64,000 bases of DNA from positions 1-64,000 of the forward strand of contig NZ_JANHOF010000009.1 in assembly GCF_024498075.1 (NCBI RefSeq). Direction: 5' to 3'. The notes below the pieces were generated by a model that searched no databases, was not told the DNA's origin, and worked only from the letters and a program-made list of their open reading frames with translations. Every line of letters starts with the position of its first letter. The stretch's first letter is position 1. Of this stretch, positions 1-10,372 are shown one piece after another. Both the position numbers and the translations under genes were made by a program. This stretch comes from Paenibacillus mendelii (GTDB lineage Bacteria > Bacillota > Bacilli > Paenibacillales > Paenibacillaceae).

Positions 1-62
1 CGAGGTGGAAGTGCAGCAATGCATGCAGCTGACGAATACTAATCGGTCGAGGGCTTATCCTA
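1..62 (+). rRNA. 23S rRNA, 3' end (partial)
   Basis: The first ~60 bases match the conserved 3' end of bacterial 23S rRNA (GACGAATACTAATCGGTCGA then GGGCTTATCC). The gene starts outside the window. A 5S gene follows about 100 bases later, as in a normal Bacillota rRNA operon. The exact 3' end is uncertain by a few bases. Confidence 0.93.
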
Positions 63-164
63 AACGCTTTCACGAAGTGAAAGTCTTGCTTCGAAAGCAT
101 AAACACAGCTTTAGAGTTGCGCAAACTCGTATCCAGTTTTGAAGGTGTAACCACACCTGAAACG

Positions 165-281
165 TTTGGTGGTAATGGCGAAGGGGAACCACGCGTACCC
201 ATCTCGAACACGACCGTTAAGCCCTTCAGCGCCGATGGTACTTGGACCGCAGGGTCCTGGAAGAGTAGGACGTCGCCAAGC
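165..281 (+). rRNA. rrf: 5S rRNA
   Basis: A 117-base segment has the 5S hallmarks: a GGTGGTAATGGCGAAGGGGA start region, the loop with CCCATCTCGAACACG, and a 3' strand (GGACGTCGCCAAGC) pairing with the 5' strand. It lies about 100 bases after the 23S end and directly before a strong terminator, so it is the last gene of the rRNA operon. Ends are set by the pairing and could move by 1-2 bases. Confidence 0.93.
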
Positions 282-287
282 ACGAGG

Positions 288-316
288 AACCGACCGCGAA
301 CCGCGGTCGGTTTTTT
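288..316 (+). terminator. Intrinsic terminator of the rRNA operon
   Basis: An 11-bp perfect stem (AACCGACCGCG / CGCGGTCGGTT) with a 3-base loop runs into a T tract, seven bases after the 5S end. It ends the rRNA operon. Confidence 0.92.
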
Positions 317-531
317 GTTGATTCATGTTATTATGCTAGGATTCGCTTTCTTTTTTAACCCCCCATGTAATTCCTCGAATTCAATTTCCACTCACGTTCA
401 TTACCAATTAGCCCAATTCCATTCTAACCATGTTTGCCCTTATATGGTGCTATCTCCTTCACAATTCGCATGATGGTTACGCTCATACTACAGTCAACGA
501 ATGAAGTTGCGAATATGGGGGTGTTTTCAAC

Positions 532-1803
532 ATGCACAAATGGATACGATTAGACCAAGCCTTCATTATGGGGATTATACTGTTGTCCCTAGCTTCTGTC
601 ATGAGTGGTTGCAGCTCAATCGAACGGCAGCCTGAAGTGATCCTGCCGGAATTGAAGGAGCAGCAAGTGCAGCATAAGCCGGTGTCGATCCTGCAGCAAA
701 AGCTGGTCGTAAAAGGGAGTGCGGAACGAAAATATTCCTTTGTGATTAAGGATCATGCAGGAGAGTCGAAGCCACATCGACAAGCAGTAAATCACCCCCA
801 TAATGGAGTACATAAGCCTGTTAGAGGGATCTATGTATCAGGCTGGATTGCTGGTGACCGGAAGCGCCTTGATCGGCTCATCCAACTCGTGGACGAGACG
901 GATCTGAACGCGATGGTCATTGATGTGAAGAATGATTATGGTAATCTTACTTACCGGTCATCACTCCCGGAAGTGAAGGCTATCCACGCGGATCGAAACC
1001 CTTTAATCAGCGATATCCGCTCGTTGCTGTCTGAATTACGGGCGAAGCATATCTACACGATCGGCAGAGTCGTGGTCTTCAAGGACCCGCTGTATGCGCA
1101 AAGTATCCCGAATGGCGCGCTTCAGAAGAAAACAGGGGGAATATGGAAGGATCGTAAAGGCAAGCCATGGGTAGATCCTTATCTGGCTGCGGTCCAAAAC
1201 TACAATATTAGGATCGCTGAAGAAGCCGCGCGGCTGGGATTTGACGAAATTCAATTCGATTACGTTCGATTCCCTGATCACGGTGCCCGGGTTAATGAAG
1301 AGGTGCGCTTCAGCAACACGAAGGGAGTAAGCAAAGCCGAGATTATCGGATCGTTTCTGCGGCAGGCGCGCGCCCGCGTTCATGCTGCGGGCGCTCTAGT
1401 TTCGGCAGACGTATTTGGGCTTGTCACTTCTTCGGAGGACGATATGGGGATTGGCCAAAGTTGGCGCATCGTTTCAAGTGCGGTTGATTTCATTTCGCCA
1501 ATGACCTACCCGTCCCACTATTCGAATGGGATGTACGGCATCGATCAACCGGATCTGCACCCAAAGGAAATCATACGGCAAGCCATGGTGGATGCGAATA
1601 AGCGGAATACTTATCTTCATAAAAGCGGCAGGCAGCCGGCGGAAATCCGTCCATGGCTGCAGAGCTTCACGGCAACGTGGATCCATCCGCATCAGCATTA
1701 TGGAATGAATCAAATTCGAATGCAAATTCAAGCGGCGATGGAGCAGGGTGTCAATCAATTCCTGCTCTGGAGCTCGAATTGCAAGTATGATTATCATTCA
1801 TAA
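532..1803 (+). CDS. DUF4015-family putative glycoside hydrolase lipoprotein
   Basis: A 423-aa protein with a hydrophobic N-terminus (residues ~12-26) ending in a lipobox-like MSGC, so probably exported and lipid-anchored. From about residue 97 it reads as the DUF4015 / putative glycosyl hydrolase TIM-barrel family: VRGIYVSGW at the start, VIDVKNDYGNLTY, EIQFDYVRFP, and a late SPMTYPSHY. The EIQFDYVRFPD strand carries the acidic residues expected at the active site of this fold. The family is thought to act on cell-wall or surface polysaccharide, but the substrate is not known from sequence. The ATG is preceded by a GGGGGTG ribosome site. The gene stands alone between the rRNA operon and guaB. 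Confidence 0.82.
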   Translation: MHKWIRLDQAFIMGIILLSLASVMSGCSSIERQPEVILPELKEQQVQHKPVSILQQKLVVKGSAERKYSFVIKDHAGESKPHRQAVNHPHNGVHKPVRGIYVSGWIAGDRKRLDRLIQLVDETDLNAMVIDVKNDYGNLTYRSSLPEVKAIHADRNPLISDIRSLLSELRAKHIYTIGRVVVFKDPLYAQSIPNGALQKKTGGIWKDRKGKPWVDPYLAAVQNYNIRIAEEAARLGFDEIQFDYVRFPDHGARVNEEVRFSNTKGVSKAEIIGSFLRQARARVHAAGALVSADVFGLVTSSEDDMGIGQSWRIVSSAVDFISPMTYPSHYSNGMYGIDQPDLHPKEIIRQAMVDANKRNTYLHKSGRQPAEIRPWLQSFTATWIHPHQHYGMNQIRMQIQAAMEQGVNQFLLWSSNCKYDYHS

Positions 1804-1833
1804 TTTTGACATGGAAGCCCGCTGGCCGTTATC

Positions 1834-1862
1834 TTGACAGCCCCTACCCCCTCTGCTAATAT
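1834..1862 (+). promoter_or_regulatory. Sigma-A promoter for guaB
   Basis: TTGACA (1834-1839), 17-base spacer, TATAAT-like TAATAT (1857-1862), about 80 bases upstream of the guaB start. The match is near-consensus. No riboswitch fold was recognised in the ~80-base leader. Confidence 0.8.
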
Positions 1863-1919
1863 TGCTAATAATATACTGAGAGACATCGAATTAGGACGAT
1901 TTGGGGAACCTGGTGTTGA

Positions 1920-3407
<1,488 letters not shown>

Positions 3408-3423
3408 TAGATCGTCATATATT

Positions 3424-3478
3424 GAAGACAGGCAAGGATATGGTGAAATAATCACCATTGCCCCTGCTTGTCTTTTTT
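3424..3478 (+). terminator. Intrinsic terminator after guaB
   Basis: An imperfect inverted repeat (AAGACAGGCA ... TGCTTGTCTT, with an inner ATGGTGA/TCACCAT stem) is followed by a T run, 17 bases after the guaB stop. Confidence 0.8.
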
Positions 3479-3542
3479 CATATAGGTTTGGTGTGATACA
3501 ATAAGCGATAGACTATACCATGGGAGAAAAGGAGAGAAGACG

Positions 3543-4853
3543 TTGAAACGGAATCGAATACCGGTACGTCTGTTGCCGGTCATTTCCGCCATGCTTGCTG
3601 TGTGGTTGATAATGATGACAGTGGGTTCGACCGCTGTATTGGCAGCAGAAGAAAAGACCCCGACCAATAAGGCTGTAAATCCACTTGGACTTAACGTGGA
3701 AGCGGCTATTCTAATTGATGCGAGCACGGGACAGGTGCTCTACGAAATGAACGCAGATGAAGCTCGTCCTCCGGCAAGTATGACAAAATTGATGACGGAG
3801 TACATCGTACTGGAAGAAATCAAGGCGGGAAGACAGAAGTGGGATACCGTTGTGACGGCTTCAAAGGCCGCAGCTTCCACCCCTCCCGACGGTTCGCAGA
3901 TTTATTTAGCAGAAGGGGATCAACATCCCTTGAAGGACTTATACATCGCAATGGCAGTCGGATCCGCGAATGATGCAACCATCGCGTTAGCCGATCACAT
4001 TTCCGGCACGGAAGAAGCGTTTGTCCAAAAAATGAACGAGACCGCGAGCAAGCTGGGTCTGAAGACGGCTCATTTCACATCTGCAACGGGTCTATTGGAT
4101 ACAACGGTCATCTCGGCGAGAGACCTGGCGAAGTTCTCCAAGATTTTGCTTGAACAGCATAAAGAGTTTTTGGACTACTCTAAAATTTCTACTTATAAAT
4201 TCCGCGAACGCGACGCCAAACCGATGGTCAACTGGAACTGGATGTTGGAATCGCATAAGACCAACCCTGAAACGCCAAGCTTGAAGTCATTCTCTTATGC
4301 AGGCGTCGATGGGATGAAGACCGGTTATATCAGCGCGGCAGGCTATTGCTTTACGGGTACCGCACTGCGGGGCGATACGCGGATCATCTCTGTCGTGATG
4401 GGGGCCAAAACCAAGGAGTCCCGGTTCCGTGAAACGGCGAAGCTGTTCGACTACGGCTTCAACAATTTTGAACGGAAAACCGTCATTGCACCCAAAACGG
4501 TGGTAGAAAACGCAAAGACGGTCAAAATAAAGAAGGGCGTTTCTACGGAAGTGCCGATTGCAACGAAATCCGATATTACTTTCCTTGTGAAGAAAGCCTC
4601 CGAGCCAAAAGTGGAGCAAACGAAACTGGAGCTGATGACCGAGGATCAGCTGGTGGCACCGATCACGAACGGCCAGAAGGTCGGGACCGTAACGTATACC
4701 TATAAAGATCCGGATACAGGGAAAACGATGGATTCGACCGTCGATTTGATTGCTTCCGAGGAAGTCGATAAGGCCAGTTGGTGGCGCTTGATGTTCCGCG
4801 CAATCAAAGACTTTTTCGTCGGATTGTTTAAAGGGATCGTGAATCTGTTCTAA
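3543..4853 (+). CDS. dacA: D-alanyl-D-alanine carboxypeptidase (PBP5 type)
   Basis: A low-molecular-weight penicillin-binding protein that removes the terminal D-Ala from peptidoglycan stem peptides outside the membrane. The 436-aa product has a signal peptide ending near AVLAAEE (residue ~35) and the three catalytic motifs SMTK (Ser79-Lys82), SAN (141-143) and KTG (259-261). A C-terminal PBP5-type beta domain follows, and the last ~20 residues (WWRLMFRAIKDFFVGLFKGI) form an amphipathic membrane anchor. The start is TTG at 3543, after an AAAGGAGAG site. The guaB-dacA-pdxST order matches B. subtilis. DacA is the major vegetative carboxypeptidase there. Confidence 0.96.
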   Translation: MKRNRIPVRLLPVISAMLAVWLIMMTVGSTAVLAAEEKTPTNKAVNPLGLNVEAAILIDASTGQVLYEMNADEARPPASMTKLMTEYIVLEEIKAGRQKWDTVVTASKAAASTPPDGSQIYLAEGDQHPLKDLYIAMAVGSANDATIALADHISGTEEAFVQKMNETASKLGLKTAHFTSATGLLDTTVISARDLAKFSKILLEQHKEFLDYSKISTYKFRERDAKPMVNWNWMLESHKTNPETPSLKSFSYAGVDGMKTGYISAAGYCFTGTALRGDTRIISVVMGAKTKESRFRETAKLFDYGFNNFERKTVIAPKTVVENAKTVKIKKGVSTEVPIATKSDITFLVKKASEPKVEQTKLELMTEDQLVAPITNGQKVGTVTYTYKDPDTGKTMDSTVDLIASEEVDKASWWRLMFRAIKDFFVGLFKGIVNLF

Positions 4854-4890
4854 TCTTCTGATTAACGATTTGATTAGTATGAAATGATGG

Positions 4891-4919
4891 TTGTCGATTA
4901 TGCCTATATGCTGTAAAAT
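4891..4919 (+). promoter_or_regulatory. Probable promoter of pdxST
   Basis: TTGTCG, 17-base spacer, TAAAAT, about 60 bases upstream of the pdxS start. Two mismatches to consensus, so a moderate call. Confidence 0.5.
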
Positions 4920-4981
4920 CAATGGTTAGAGCGTGTTCGGAAGCTAGAATAATGATGCTAAACTACAGGAGGCTCTTTACT

Positions 4982-5863
4982 ATGGAAACAGGAACTTCTC
5001 GCGTTAAACGCGGTATGGCTGAAATGCAAAAAGGCGGCGTCATCATGGACGTCATGAATGCTGAACAAGCCAAGGTTGCAGAAGCAGCAGGCGCCACAGC
5101 GGTTATGGCTCTAGAGCGCGTACCATCAGATATCCGGGCTGCCGGGGGCGTAGCCCGCATGGCTGACCCGACCGTACTGGAAGAGGTTATGAAGGTCGTT
5201 TCGATTCCGGTAATGGCCAAAGCGCGTATCGGCCACTTTGTCGAAGCGAAAGTCCTCGAAGCTCTAGGCGCCGATTACATCGATGAAAGTGAAGTATTAA
5301 CGCCGGCCGACGAGGTATTCCACATCGACAAGCGTGATTTCACCGTACCTTTCGTCTGCGGAGCGAAAGACCTTGGTGAAGCCCTTCGCCGTATTCAAGA
5401 AGGCGCATCGATGATGCGTACGAAAGGCGAGCCGGGAACAGGCAATATCGTTGAAGCTGTTCGCCATATGCGTCTGATTATGGGTCAGCTTCGCAAAGTA
5501 CAAGGCTTGTCGAAAGACGAGCTGTATGCGGAAGCGAAAAACCTGGGAGTAAACTACGATTTGCTGCTTGGCGTACATGAGACAGGCAAATTGCCGGTTG
5601 TTAACTTCGCTGCAGGCGGCGTTGCGACACCTTCCGATGCCGCACTGATGATGCACTTGGGAGCAGACGGCGTATTCGTTGGTTCCGGTATTTTCAAATC
5701 CGACAATCCGGAGAAATTTGCCCGTGCGATCGTTGAAGCTACGACGCACTACCAAGATTACAAGCTGATCGCGGAAGTGTCCAAGAACCTTGGTGCTCCA
5801 ATGAAAGGCATTGAGATTTCCAAGCTTGATCCATCCCAGCGGATGCAGGATCGCGGCTGGTAA
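4982..5863 (+). CDS. pdxS: Pyridoxal 5'-phosphate synthase, synthase subunit PdxS
   Basis: The lyase subunit of the DXP-independent vitamin B6 pathway. It makes PLP from ribose 5-phosphate, glyceraldehyde 3-phosphate and ammonia from PdxT. The 293-aa protein is nearly invariant in the family: [21 protein letters not shown] at the start, the Schiff-base Lys80 in [12 protein letters not shown], and the phosphate-binding GVFVGSGIF near the C-terminus. A longer reading frame opens at 4922, but ATG 4982 follows CAGGAGG at proper distance and gives the conserved N-terminus. pdxT follows after 7 bases, so the two subunits of the dodecameric complex are co-expressed. Confidence 0.98.
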   Translation: METGTSRVKRGMAEMQKGGVIMDVMNAEQAKVAEAAGATAVMALERVPSDIRAAGGVARMADPTVLEEVMKVVSIPVMAKARIGHFVEAKVLEALGADYIDESEVLTPADEVFHIDKRDFTVPFVCGAKDLGEALRRIQEGASMMRTKGEPGTGNIVEAVRHMRLIMGQLRKVQGLSKDELYAEAKNLGVNYDLLLGVHETGKLPVVNFAAGGVATPSDAALMMHLGADGVFVGSGIFKSDNPEKFARAIVEATTHYQDYKLIAEVSKNLGAPMKGIEISKLDPSQRMQDRGW

Positions 5864-5870
5864 TCAACGG

Positions 5871-6455
5871 ATGAAGAAGATTGGCGTATTAGCGCTGCAG
5901 GGCGCGGTTGCAGAACATATGCGTAGCATAGCGGCTGCCGGCGGTGAACCGGTAGCAGTGAAACAGACGGAACAGCTGGATGAGCTGGATGGACTGATCA
6001 TCCCGGGCGGAGAAAGCACGACGATCGGCAAGCTGATGCGCAAGTATGGCTTCATGGAGGCGATCCGTGAATTCGCTGCGCAAGGCAAGCCATTGTTCGG
6101 CACATGCGCGGGGTTGATCGTCTTGGCGAAACGAATCGAGGGTCAGGAAGAAGCGCATCTTGGCCTGATGGACATGACGGTGGCGCGCAATGCGTTCGGC
6201 CGTCAGCGGGAAAGCTTTGAGACCGATCTGCCTGTCAAAGGCATCGAGGATCCGGTCCGCGCAGTCTTTATCCGTGCGCCGCTCATCAAGGAGGTATCGC
6301 CGGAGGTGGACGTGCTCTCGGTGTATAAGGATGAGATCGTTACTGCACGCCAAGGTCATCTGCTCGTATCCTCTTACCATCCGGAGTTGACCGATGATTA
6401 CCGGCTTCATGCTTACTTTCTGAAGATGGCGGAAGAAGCGGCGGAGAATCGGTAA
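5871..6455 (+). CDS. pdxT: Pyridoxal 5'-phosphate synthase, glutaminase subunit PdxT
   Basis: Hydrolyses glutamine and channels ammonia to PdxS. The 194-aa protein shows the class I-like triad: nucleophile Cys79 (FGTCAGL), and His170 and Glu172 (SSYHPEL). PGGEST near residue 45 forms the oxyanion-side loop. The frame is open from 5811, inside pdxS, but ATG 5871 gives the family N-terminus KKIGVLALQGAVAEH. The ribosome site is weak, consistent with translational coupling to pdxS. A terminator follows. Confidence 0.97.
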   Translation: MKKIGVLALQGAVAEHMRSIAAAGGEPVAVKQTEQLDELDGLIIPGGESTTIGKLMRKYGFMEAIREFAAQGKPLFGTCAGLIVLAKRIEGQEEAHLGLMDMTVARNAFGRQRESFETDLPVKGIEDPVRAVFIRAPLIKEVSPEVDVLSVYKDEIVTARQGHLLVSSYHPELTDDYRLHAYFLKMAEEAAENR

Positions 6456-6461
6456 AGGCAT

Positions 6462-6488
6462 AAGACTGCGTAGAACGCAGTCTTTTTG
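6462..6488 (+). terminator. Intrinsic terminator after pdxT
   Basis: A perfect 10-bp stem (AAGACTGCGT / ACGCAGTCTT), 3-base loop and T run, six bases after the pdxT stop. Confidence 0.9.
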
Positions 6489-6537
6489 CCGTATTAGGTA
6501 GTGAAGCATATCGTACTAAGAGAGGGGTTCATCGTTC

Positions 6538-7821
6538 GTGTTGGATGTTAAATTGCTGCGAAATGAGTTCGGCAAGGTCGAACAGGCGCTGCGCAATCGT
6601 GGGAAATCACTGGATATGATCGCTGGCTTCCCTGCGCTTGATGCCAGACGTCTGGAGCTGCTGCAGGAGAGCGAGCTGCTGAAGAGCCGTCGTAATACGG
6701 TCTCACAGGAAGTGGCCAAGCTTAAGAAGAGCGGTGGAGATGCAGAAGCGCTTATCGTCGAGATGCGCGAGGTGGGTGACCGCATCAAGGAGCTGGATGA
6801 AGAGCTCCGCGTTGCCGAAGCGGAAATTGAGGAGCTTACGCTGGCGATACCGAATATACCGCATGAGAGCGTCCCTCTGGGCGCATCGGAGGACGATAAC
6901 GTGGAGATCCGCCGTGTAGGCGACACACCTTCCTTCTCGTTCGAGCCGAAAGCGCATTGGGATCTTGCACAGCAGCTGGGCATTCTTGATTTTGAAGCGG
7001 CTGGGAAGGTAACGGGCTCCCGTTTCGTCTTCTACCGCGGTCTGGGGGCTCGTCTGGAGCGTGCGCTCATTAACTTCATGATGAATCTGCACAGCGATGA
7101 GCATGGCTATGAAGAGATGCTGCCGCCTTACATCGTCAATCGTGACAGCTTGATTGGTACCGGCCAGCTGCCTAAGTTTGAAGAGGATCTATTCAAGCTG
7201 GGAGAGAGTGATTATTATTTGATACCAACAGCAGAAGTGCCGGTAACAAACGTACATCGTGAGGAAATATTGAACGCGGAAGAGCTGCCGAAGAATTATG
7301 TCGCCTACAGTGCTTGTTTTCGTTCGGAAGCAGGAGCGGCAGGGCGGGATACGCGCGGCTTGATCCGTCAGCATCAATTCAATAAGGTTGAGCTGATTAA
7401 GCTGTGCAAGCCGGAAGAGTCGCACGCAGAGCTCGAGGCCATGACACAGAACGCTGAGAAGGTGCTGCAGCTGTTAGGGCTGCCATATCGCGTCCTCGCA
7501 CTGTGTACGGGAGATATGGGCTTCTCCGCTGCCAAGACCTATGATCTTGAGGTTTGGCTTCCAAGTGGCGGCACCTATCGTGAAATCTCCTCGTGTTCGA
7601 ACGTGGAGGATTTCCAAGCACGCCGTGCAGGGATACGGTTCCGCCGGGAGGCGAAGAGCAAGCCGGAGTTTGTTCATACCTTGAATGGATCGGGTTTGGC
7701 CGTCGGACGCACGTTCGCAGCTATTCTCGAGAATTACCAGCAAGAAGATGGAACCATCATCGTGCCAGAGGTATTGCGTCCCTATATGAACGGTTTAGAA
7801 GTTATAGGTCCTCGGGCTTAG
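6538..7821 (+). CDS. serS: Seryl-tRNA synthetase
   Basis: Charges tRNA-Ser with serine (class II synthetase). The 427-aa length is typical. The N-terminal ~110 residues form the antiparallel coiled-coil arm that grips the long variable arm of tRNA-Ser. The catalytic domain shows motif 2 ([19 protein letters not shown]) and motif 3 ([16 protein letters not shown]). The start is GTG at 6538, ten bases after an AGAGAGGGG site. A TTG three bases later is a possible alternative. Only ~80 bases separate it from pdxT, and no T-box leader is visible. The cognate tRNA-Ser gene follows directly. Confidence 0.98.
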   Translation: MLDVKLLRNEFGKVEQALRNRGKSLDMIAGFPALDARRLELLQESELLKSRRNTVSQEVAKLKKSGGDAEALIVEMREVGDRIKELDEELRVAEAEIEELTLAIPNIPHESVPLGASEDDNVEIRRVGDTPSFSFEPKAHWDLAQQLGILDFEAAGKVTGSRFVFYRGLGARLERALINFMMNLHSDEHGYEEMLPPYIVNRDSLIGTGQLPKFEEDLFKLGESDYYLIPTAEVPVTNVHREEILNAEELPKNYVAYSACFRSEAGAAGRDTRGLIRQHQFNKVELIKLCKPEESHAELEAMTQNAEKVLQLLGLPYRVLALCTGDMGFSAAKTYDLEVWLPSGGTYREISSCSNVEDFQARRAGIRFRREAKSKPEFVHTLNGSGLAVGRTFAAILENYQQEDGTIIVPEVLRPYMNGLEVIGPRA

Positions 7822-7864
7822 TCGCTTTAAAGTGATTAATTAACACTACAGGTCAAAATTGCAG

Positions 7865-7894
7865 TTGCATTTCTGTTTTGGCCTGTGGTACAAT
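7865..7894 (+). promoter_or_regulatory. Promoter of tRNA-Ser
   Basis: TTGCAT, 18-base spacer, TACAAT, ending 40 bases before the tRNA. Confidence 0.55.
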
Positions 7895-7934
7895 ATTTCT
7901 TGTCCCCTCGACTTGAGGACTGACATCTATACAT

Positions 7935-8023
7935 GGAGAGGTACCGAAGCGGTCATAACGGGGCGGTCTTGAAAACCGTTAGGGTGCAAGCCCACGTGGG
8001 TTCGAATCCCACCCTCTCCGCCA
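7935..8023 (+). tRNA. trnS-Ser: tRNA-Ser (UGA)
   Basis: An 89-base class II tRNA. The acceptor stem GGAGAGG pairs with CCTCTCC, with a G discriminator and an encoded CCA (8021-8023). The anticodon loop CTTGAAA gives anticodon TGA at 7970-7972. A long variable arm (AGGGTGCAAGCCCA region) and the T arm GTGGGTTCGAATCCCAC are present. It sits right after serS, as in B. subtilis. Confidence 0.97.
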
Positions 8024-8044
8024 TAATCTTCTACTATAACCAAC

Positions 8045-8077
8045 AAGCCTGCATCGCTTAAGATGCGGGCTTTTTTT
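8045..8077 (+). terminator. Terminator after tRNA-Ser
   Basis: AAGCCTGCATC / GATGCGGGCTT stem (one mismatch) with a 6-base loop and seven Ts. Confidence 0.88.
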
Positions 8078-8152
8078 ATTTGTTTATGGCGACCCACAAG
8101 TACATAAAAAGGTGCTTGAAGCCGCATATTATCGGCATGGAGGTGGTAAGCG

Positions 8153-8500
8153 ATGAACAAACAGGATGGATTGCGTATCGGTCAACAGCAGCTGGCCGAA
8201 GCCTGGCAGCGGACGCTGCCCAATACGATTCATGAGACAGACAGCGCGATCGTCAAGCCGGATGAAGCGAATGAGCAAACACTGCGAGTCACCATTCAAA
8301 CGGCTGGCCATCAGATGTATAGCTTTGATTTTAGCGTGAGATATGTAGACAGCCGCGAGGTACGGGTGGAGCTCATCGATGTGGAGAGAGACGGCCGCTC
8401 CGTAGATGAGCGAACCGATATCATTCAACAATTAATTCAAGACTATACACGGCATATCCATGAATGCGCACAGACACTCCACGCGGTTACGAATGCGTAA
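8153..8500 (+). CDS. Conserved-looking hypothetical protein, 115 aa
   Basis: I do not recognise this family. The start ATG has a GGAGGTGGT site six bases upstream. The protein is soluble, acidic to neutral and free of membrane segments or a signal peptide. It alternates charged and hydrophobic residues in a likely beta-alpha fold (TLRVTIQTAGHQMYSFDFSV, then EVRVELIDVERDG) and ends in a helix (TDIIQQLIQDYTRHIHECAQTLHAV). It lies first in a short run of small genes that includes sspP, so a role around sporulation is possible, but this is only an inference from position. Confidence 0.7.
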   Translation: MNKQDGLRIGQQQLAEAWQRTLPNTIHETDSAIVKPDEANEQTLRVTIQTAGHQMYSFDFSVRYVDSREVRVELIDVERDGRSVDERTDIIQQLIQDYTRHIHECAQTLHAVTNA

Positions 8501-8539
8501 GAGTTTTCTCTGTCAACGGAAAGGATGGTTGGAGCGAGC

Positions 8540-8716
8540 ATGACGAAAGCTAAAGGCTCTGTTGATAAAAATTTAATCAATGTTGTCGATGATTTGGATG
8601 AGAATCCGGTCAATAGCCATCAAGCACAACAAATCCAGCAGGATGCGAACGATCGTCGCCATCAGGATATGTTGAACCACGATGAGCCGACCGATTTGTC
8701 GCATCCGCGGAGCTAA
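8540..8716 (+). CDS. Small hydrophilic hypothetical protein, 58 aa
   Basis: A very polar small protein rich in Asp, Asn, Gln and His, with no Cys and no hydrophobic stretch. It begins MTKAKGSVDKNLINVVDDLDENP and ends NHDEPTDLSHPRS. The frame also offers an ATG at 8525, but GTTGGAGCG sits at a better distance for 8540. Composition and size resemble minor spore or desiccation-type small proteins, and its neighbour is sspP. No family was recognised. Confidence 0.6.
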   Translation: MTKAKGSVDKNLINVVDDLDENPVNSHQAQQIQQDANDRRHQDMLNHDEPTDLSHPRS

Positions 8717-8804
8717 GCCAGATCGATGCGTTAGAAGGGAACCGGTGCGCGGACCACTTTATCGGATTCCTGAAACATATCACTGAGGTTGAGGAGGTTA
8801 TCGC

Positions 8805-8951
8805 ATGAGTAAGCCAAGAGCCGTTCCAGTACCCGACGGGCAAAATCATGAAGCAGGTAGAAAATCCCATTCCGGCCCGCAAGAGCCGCTGTCTGGCTCC
8901 AAAAAAGTGAAGAACCAGAATCACTCCCGTCATAATAACGGGGAAGGTTAA
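8805..8951 (+). CDS. sspP: Small acid-soluble spore protein P (SspP)
   Basis: A 48-aa protein whose second half (residues 25-40, PQEPLSGSKKVKNQNH) matches the signature of B. subtilis SspP (QPEPLSGSKKVKNRNH). The rest is polar with many Asn, Gln, Lys and His, as in minor acid-soluble spore proteins packed in the forespore. ATG 8805 follows a strong GAGGAGG site at 8791. A long hairpin terminator follows. In B. subtilis sspP lies elsewhere, next to sspO and acnA. Forespore (sigma-G) expression is expected from the family but no promoter was assigned here. Confidence 0.88.
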   Translation: MSKPRAVPVPDGQNHEAGRKSHSGPQEPLSGSKKVKNQNHSRHNNGEG

Positions 8952-8975
8952 CAACAGGGTAAAGCAGCGTAATCA

Positions 8976-9030
8976 AAGGAGTTCCTTTCATTCCAAATTA
9001 TGTTTTGGAAATGAAAGGACTTCTTTTTTT
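8976..9030 (+). terminator. Terminator after sspP
   Basis: A long stem (AGGAGTTCCTTTCATTCCAA / TTGGAAATGAAAGGACTTCT, small bulges) followed by seven Ts. Confidence 0.85.
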
Positions 9031-9120
9031 CATGCTTTAATAAATCTTTAGCTTCAAATTTTGGTTTTGATCGTATAGAATGTATAGATGTTATGAAAAT
9101 TAGGAAGGAGATTTACACAA

Positions 9121-10194
9121 ATGAAAGTATGGAAAGCCGGACTTGTTGCGCTGCTCGCAGCAATTCTGACCATTGTAACGGCTTGCAGTTCGGGGAAACC
9201 GCCGAAGGAAGCTGTCGTATCCGCAATGTCGAAAATGAGCGAATTGAAATCGTATACGGTTCAGGGGACGTTTGGATTTGATGATGTCGTCATTCCAGAG
9301 GGGGTTGCAGGTGATTCTGCAGAAGCAGCAGGCGTTACGGCTGTTGCCAATATGCTGAAAGGCTCGACTATTTCTTACAAAGGGACGTATCAAGCAGATC
9401 CAATGCGTACGGATATGACGCTGGACTTTAAGATGGGCGGCGATGGTTCGAGCTTCAATCTATCCATTCCGATGATTGTCACGCCGGAAAAAGTATGGAT
9501 TAAGGTTCCAGCCATACCAGGTGTCCCTCTCCCTGAGGAGATCTCCGGTAAATTCGTTGAACTCGATCTGAAGAAGCTTGCCGAGCAATCGGGTCAAGAA
9601 GTCGCTATGCCGGATACGGCAGTCACGCAGAAGATGGGTCAGGATATGGCCAAGATTCTGCTCGATAACTTCGATGAGAAGTCCTATTTCAGTGAGCCAA
9701 AAGCAGAAGAGGTTAAAGATCTTCCAGCGGATCTGAAGCCGGACCAAATCGTACGCTTTGCGATCACGCAGCAAAACTTTGATGAAGCGATCACGACGAT
9801 CGTCGACAAAGTAGCGCCGCAAATCATCGATTTGCTGCTTACGAACGAAGAGTACTTGAAGACCCTGCAATTGACCAAGGCTGATCTGGAAGAAGCGAAG
9901 AAAGAGCTTGCTTCTAAAGAGGATAGCGAGATCAAGAAGGGCATCGAGGAAATGAAGAAGAGCCTGAAGGTGAATGAGCTTAGCCTCACAGGAGCCATTA
10001 AGGACGACTACCTGACTTATCAAGACGTTCGTGCGAATCTCGAAATGACAGAAGAAGCACAGACGATTAAGCTGGGTATGCATCTGTTGATGACGTATGA
10101 TAACTTGAACAAAGACGTGAAGTTCGAGAATGAGATTCCAAAAGATGCCGTACCATTCGAGCAGCTGATCGAGATGTTCGGTGGCGGTCTGTAA
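9121..10194 (+). CDS. Predicted lipoprotein with LolA-like fold
   Basis: A 357-aa exported protein. Residues 1-21 form a signal peptide with lipobox IVTAC, then SSGK. The body starts with AVVSAMSKMSELKSYTVQG and carries alternating beta strands with repeated 'sTISYKGTYQADPMRTDMTLDFKMG' style pairs. This is the pattern of LolA/LppX-like or DUF6612-type lipoproteins that bind lipids or hydrophobic ligands at the outer face of the membrane. Assignment to one of these families is from pattern only. ATG 9121 follows AGGAAGGAGA. It is a single gene, and its terminator has been split by the insertion sequence downstream. Confidence 0.7.
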   Translation: MKVWKAGLVALLAAILTIVTACSSGKPPKEAVVSAMSKMSELKSYTVQGTFGFDDVVIPEGVAGDSAEAAGVTAVANMLKGSTISYKGTYQADPMRTDMTLDFKMGGDGSSFNLSIPMIVTPEKVWIKVPAIPGVPLPEEISGKFVELDLKKLAEQSGQEVAMPDTAVTQKMGQDMAKILLDNFDEKSYFSEPKAEEVKDLPADLKPDQIVRFAITQQNFDEAITTIVDKVAPQIIDLLLTNEEYLKTLQLTKADLEEAKKELASKEDSEIKKGIEEMKKSLKVNELSLTGAIKDDYLTYQDVRANLEMTEEAQTIKLGMHLLMTYDNLNKDVKFENEIPKDAVPFEQLIEMFGGGL

Positions 10195-10239
10195 GAAACC
10201 CGCAATTATAAATAGGATCCTGTCATCATAACGCAGAAG

Positions 10240-10269
10240 AGAAGAGCGCCCTCCGGAAGGAGGGCGCTC
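10240..10269 (+). repeat. Left copy of duplicated terminator hairpin (IS target)
   Basis: The 26-bp palindrome at 10244-10269 (GAGCGCCCTCC, loop GGAA, GGAGGGCGCTC) occurs again, base for base, at 11831-11856 on the far side of the insertion sequence. Left flank AGAA (10240-10243) and right flank TTCT (11857-11860) would extend the stem to 15 bp if joined, followed by TATTTATT. This is the original intrinsic terminator of the lipoprotein gene at 9121. Confidence 0.88.
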
Positions 10270-10372
10270 AGCTTGTCGAGAAAGCCTATGTTTTTCGGGC
10301 TTTCTTTTTTGCGTTTAGGTTAAAGAGAATACGCATCACCAATATATGTAAAATTAAAGCATGAAGATCGCT

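Noticed and set aside
117-473. Open frame across the 5S rRNA gene
   Set aside because: It overlaps the 5S gene and its terminator, so it is not a protein gene.
6456-6537. T-box leader before serS
   Set aside because: The spacer is only ~80 bases and contains just the pdxT terminator and the ribosome site; no T-box sequence seen.
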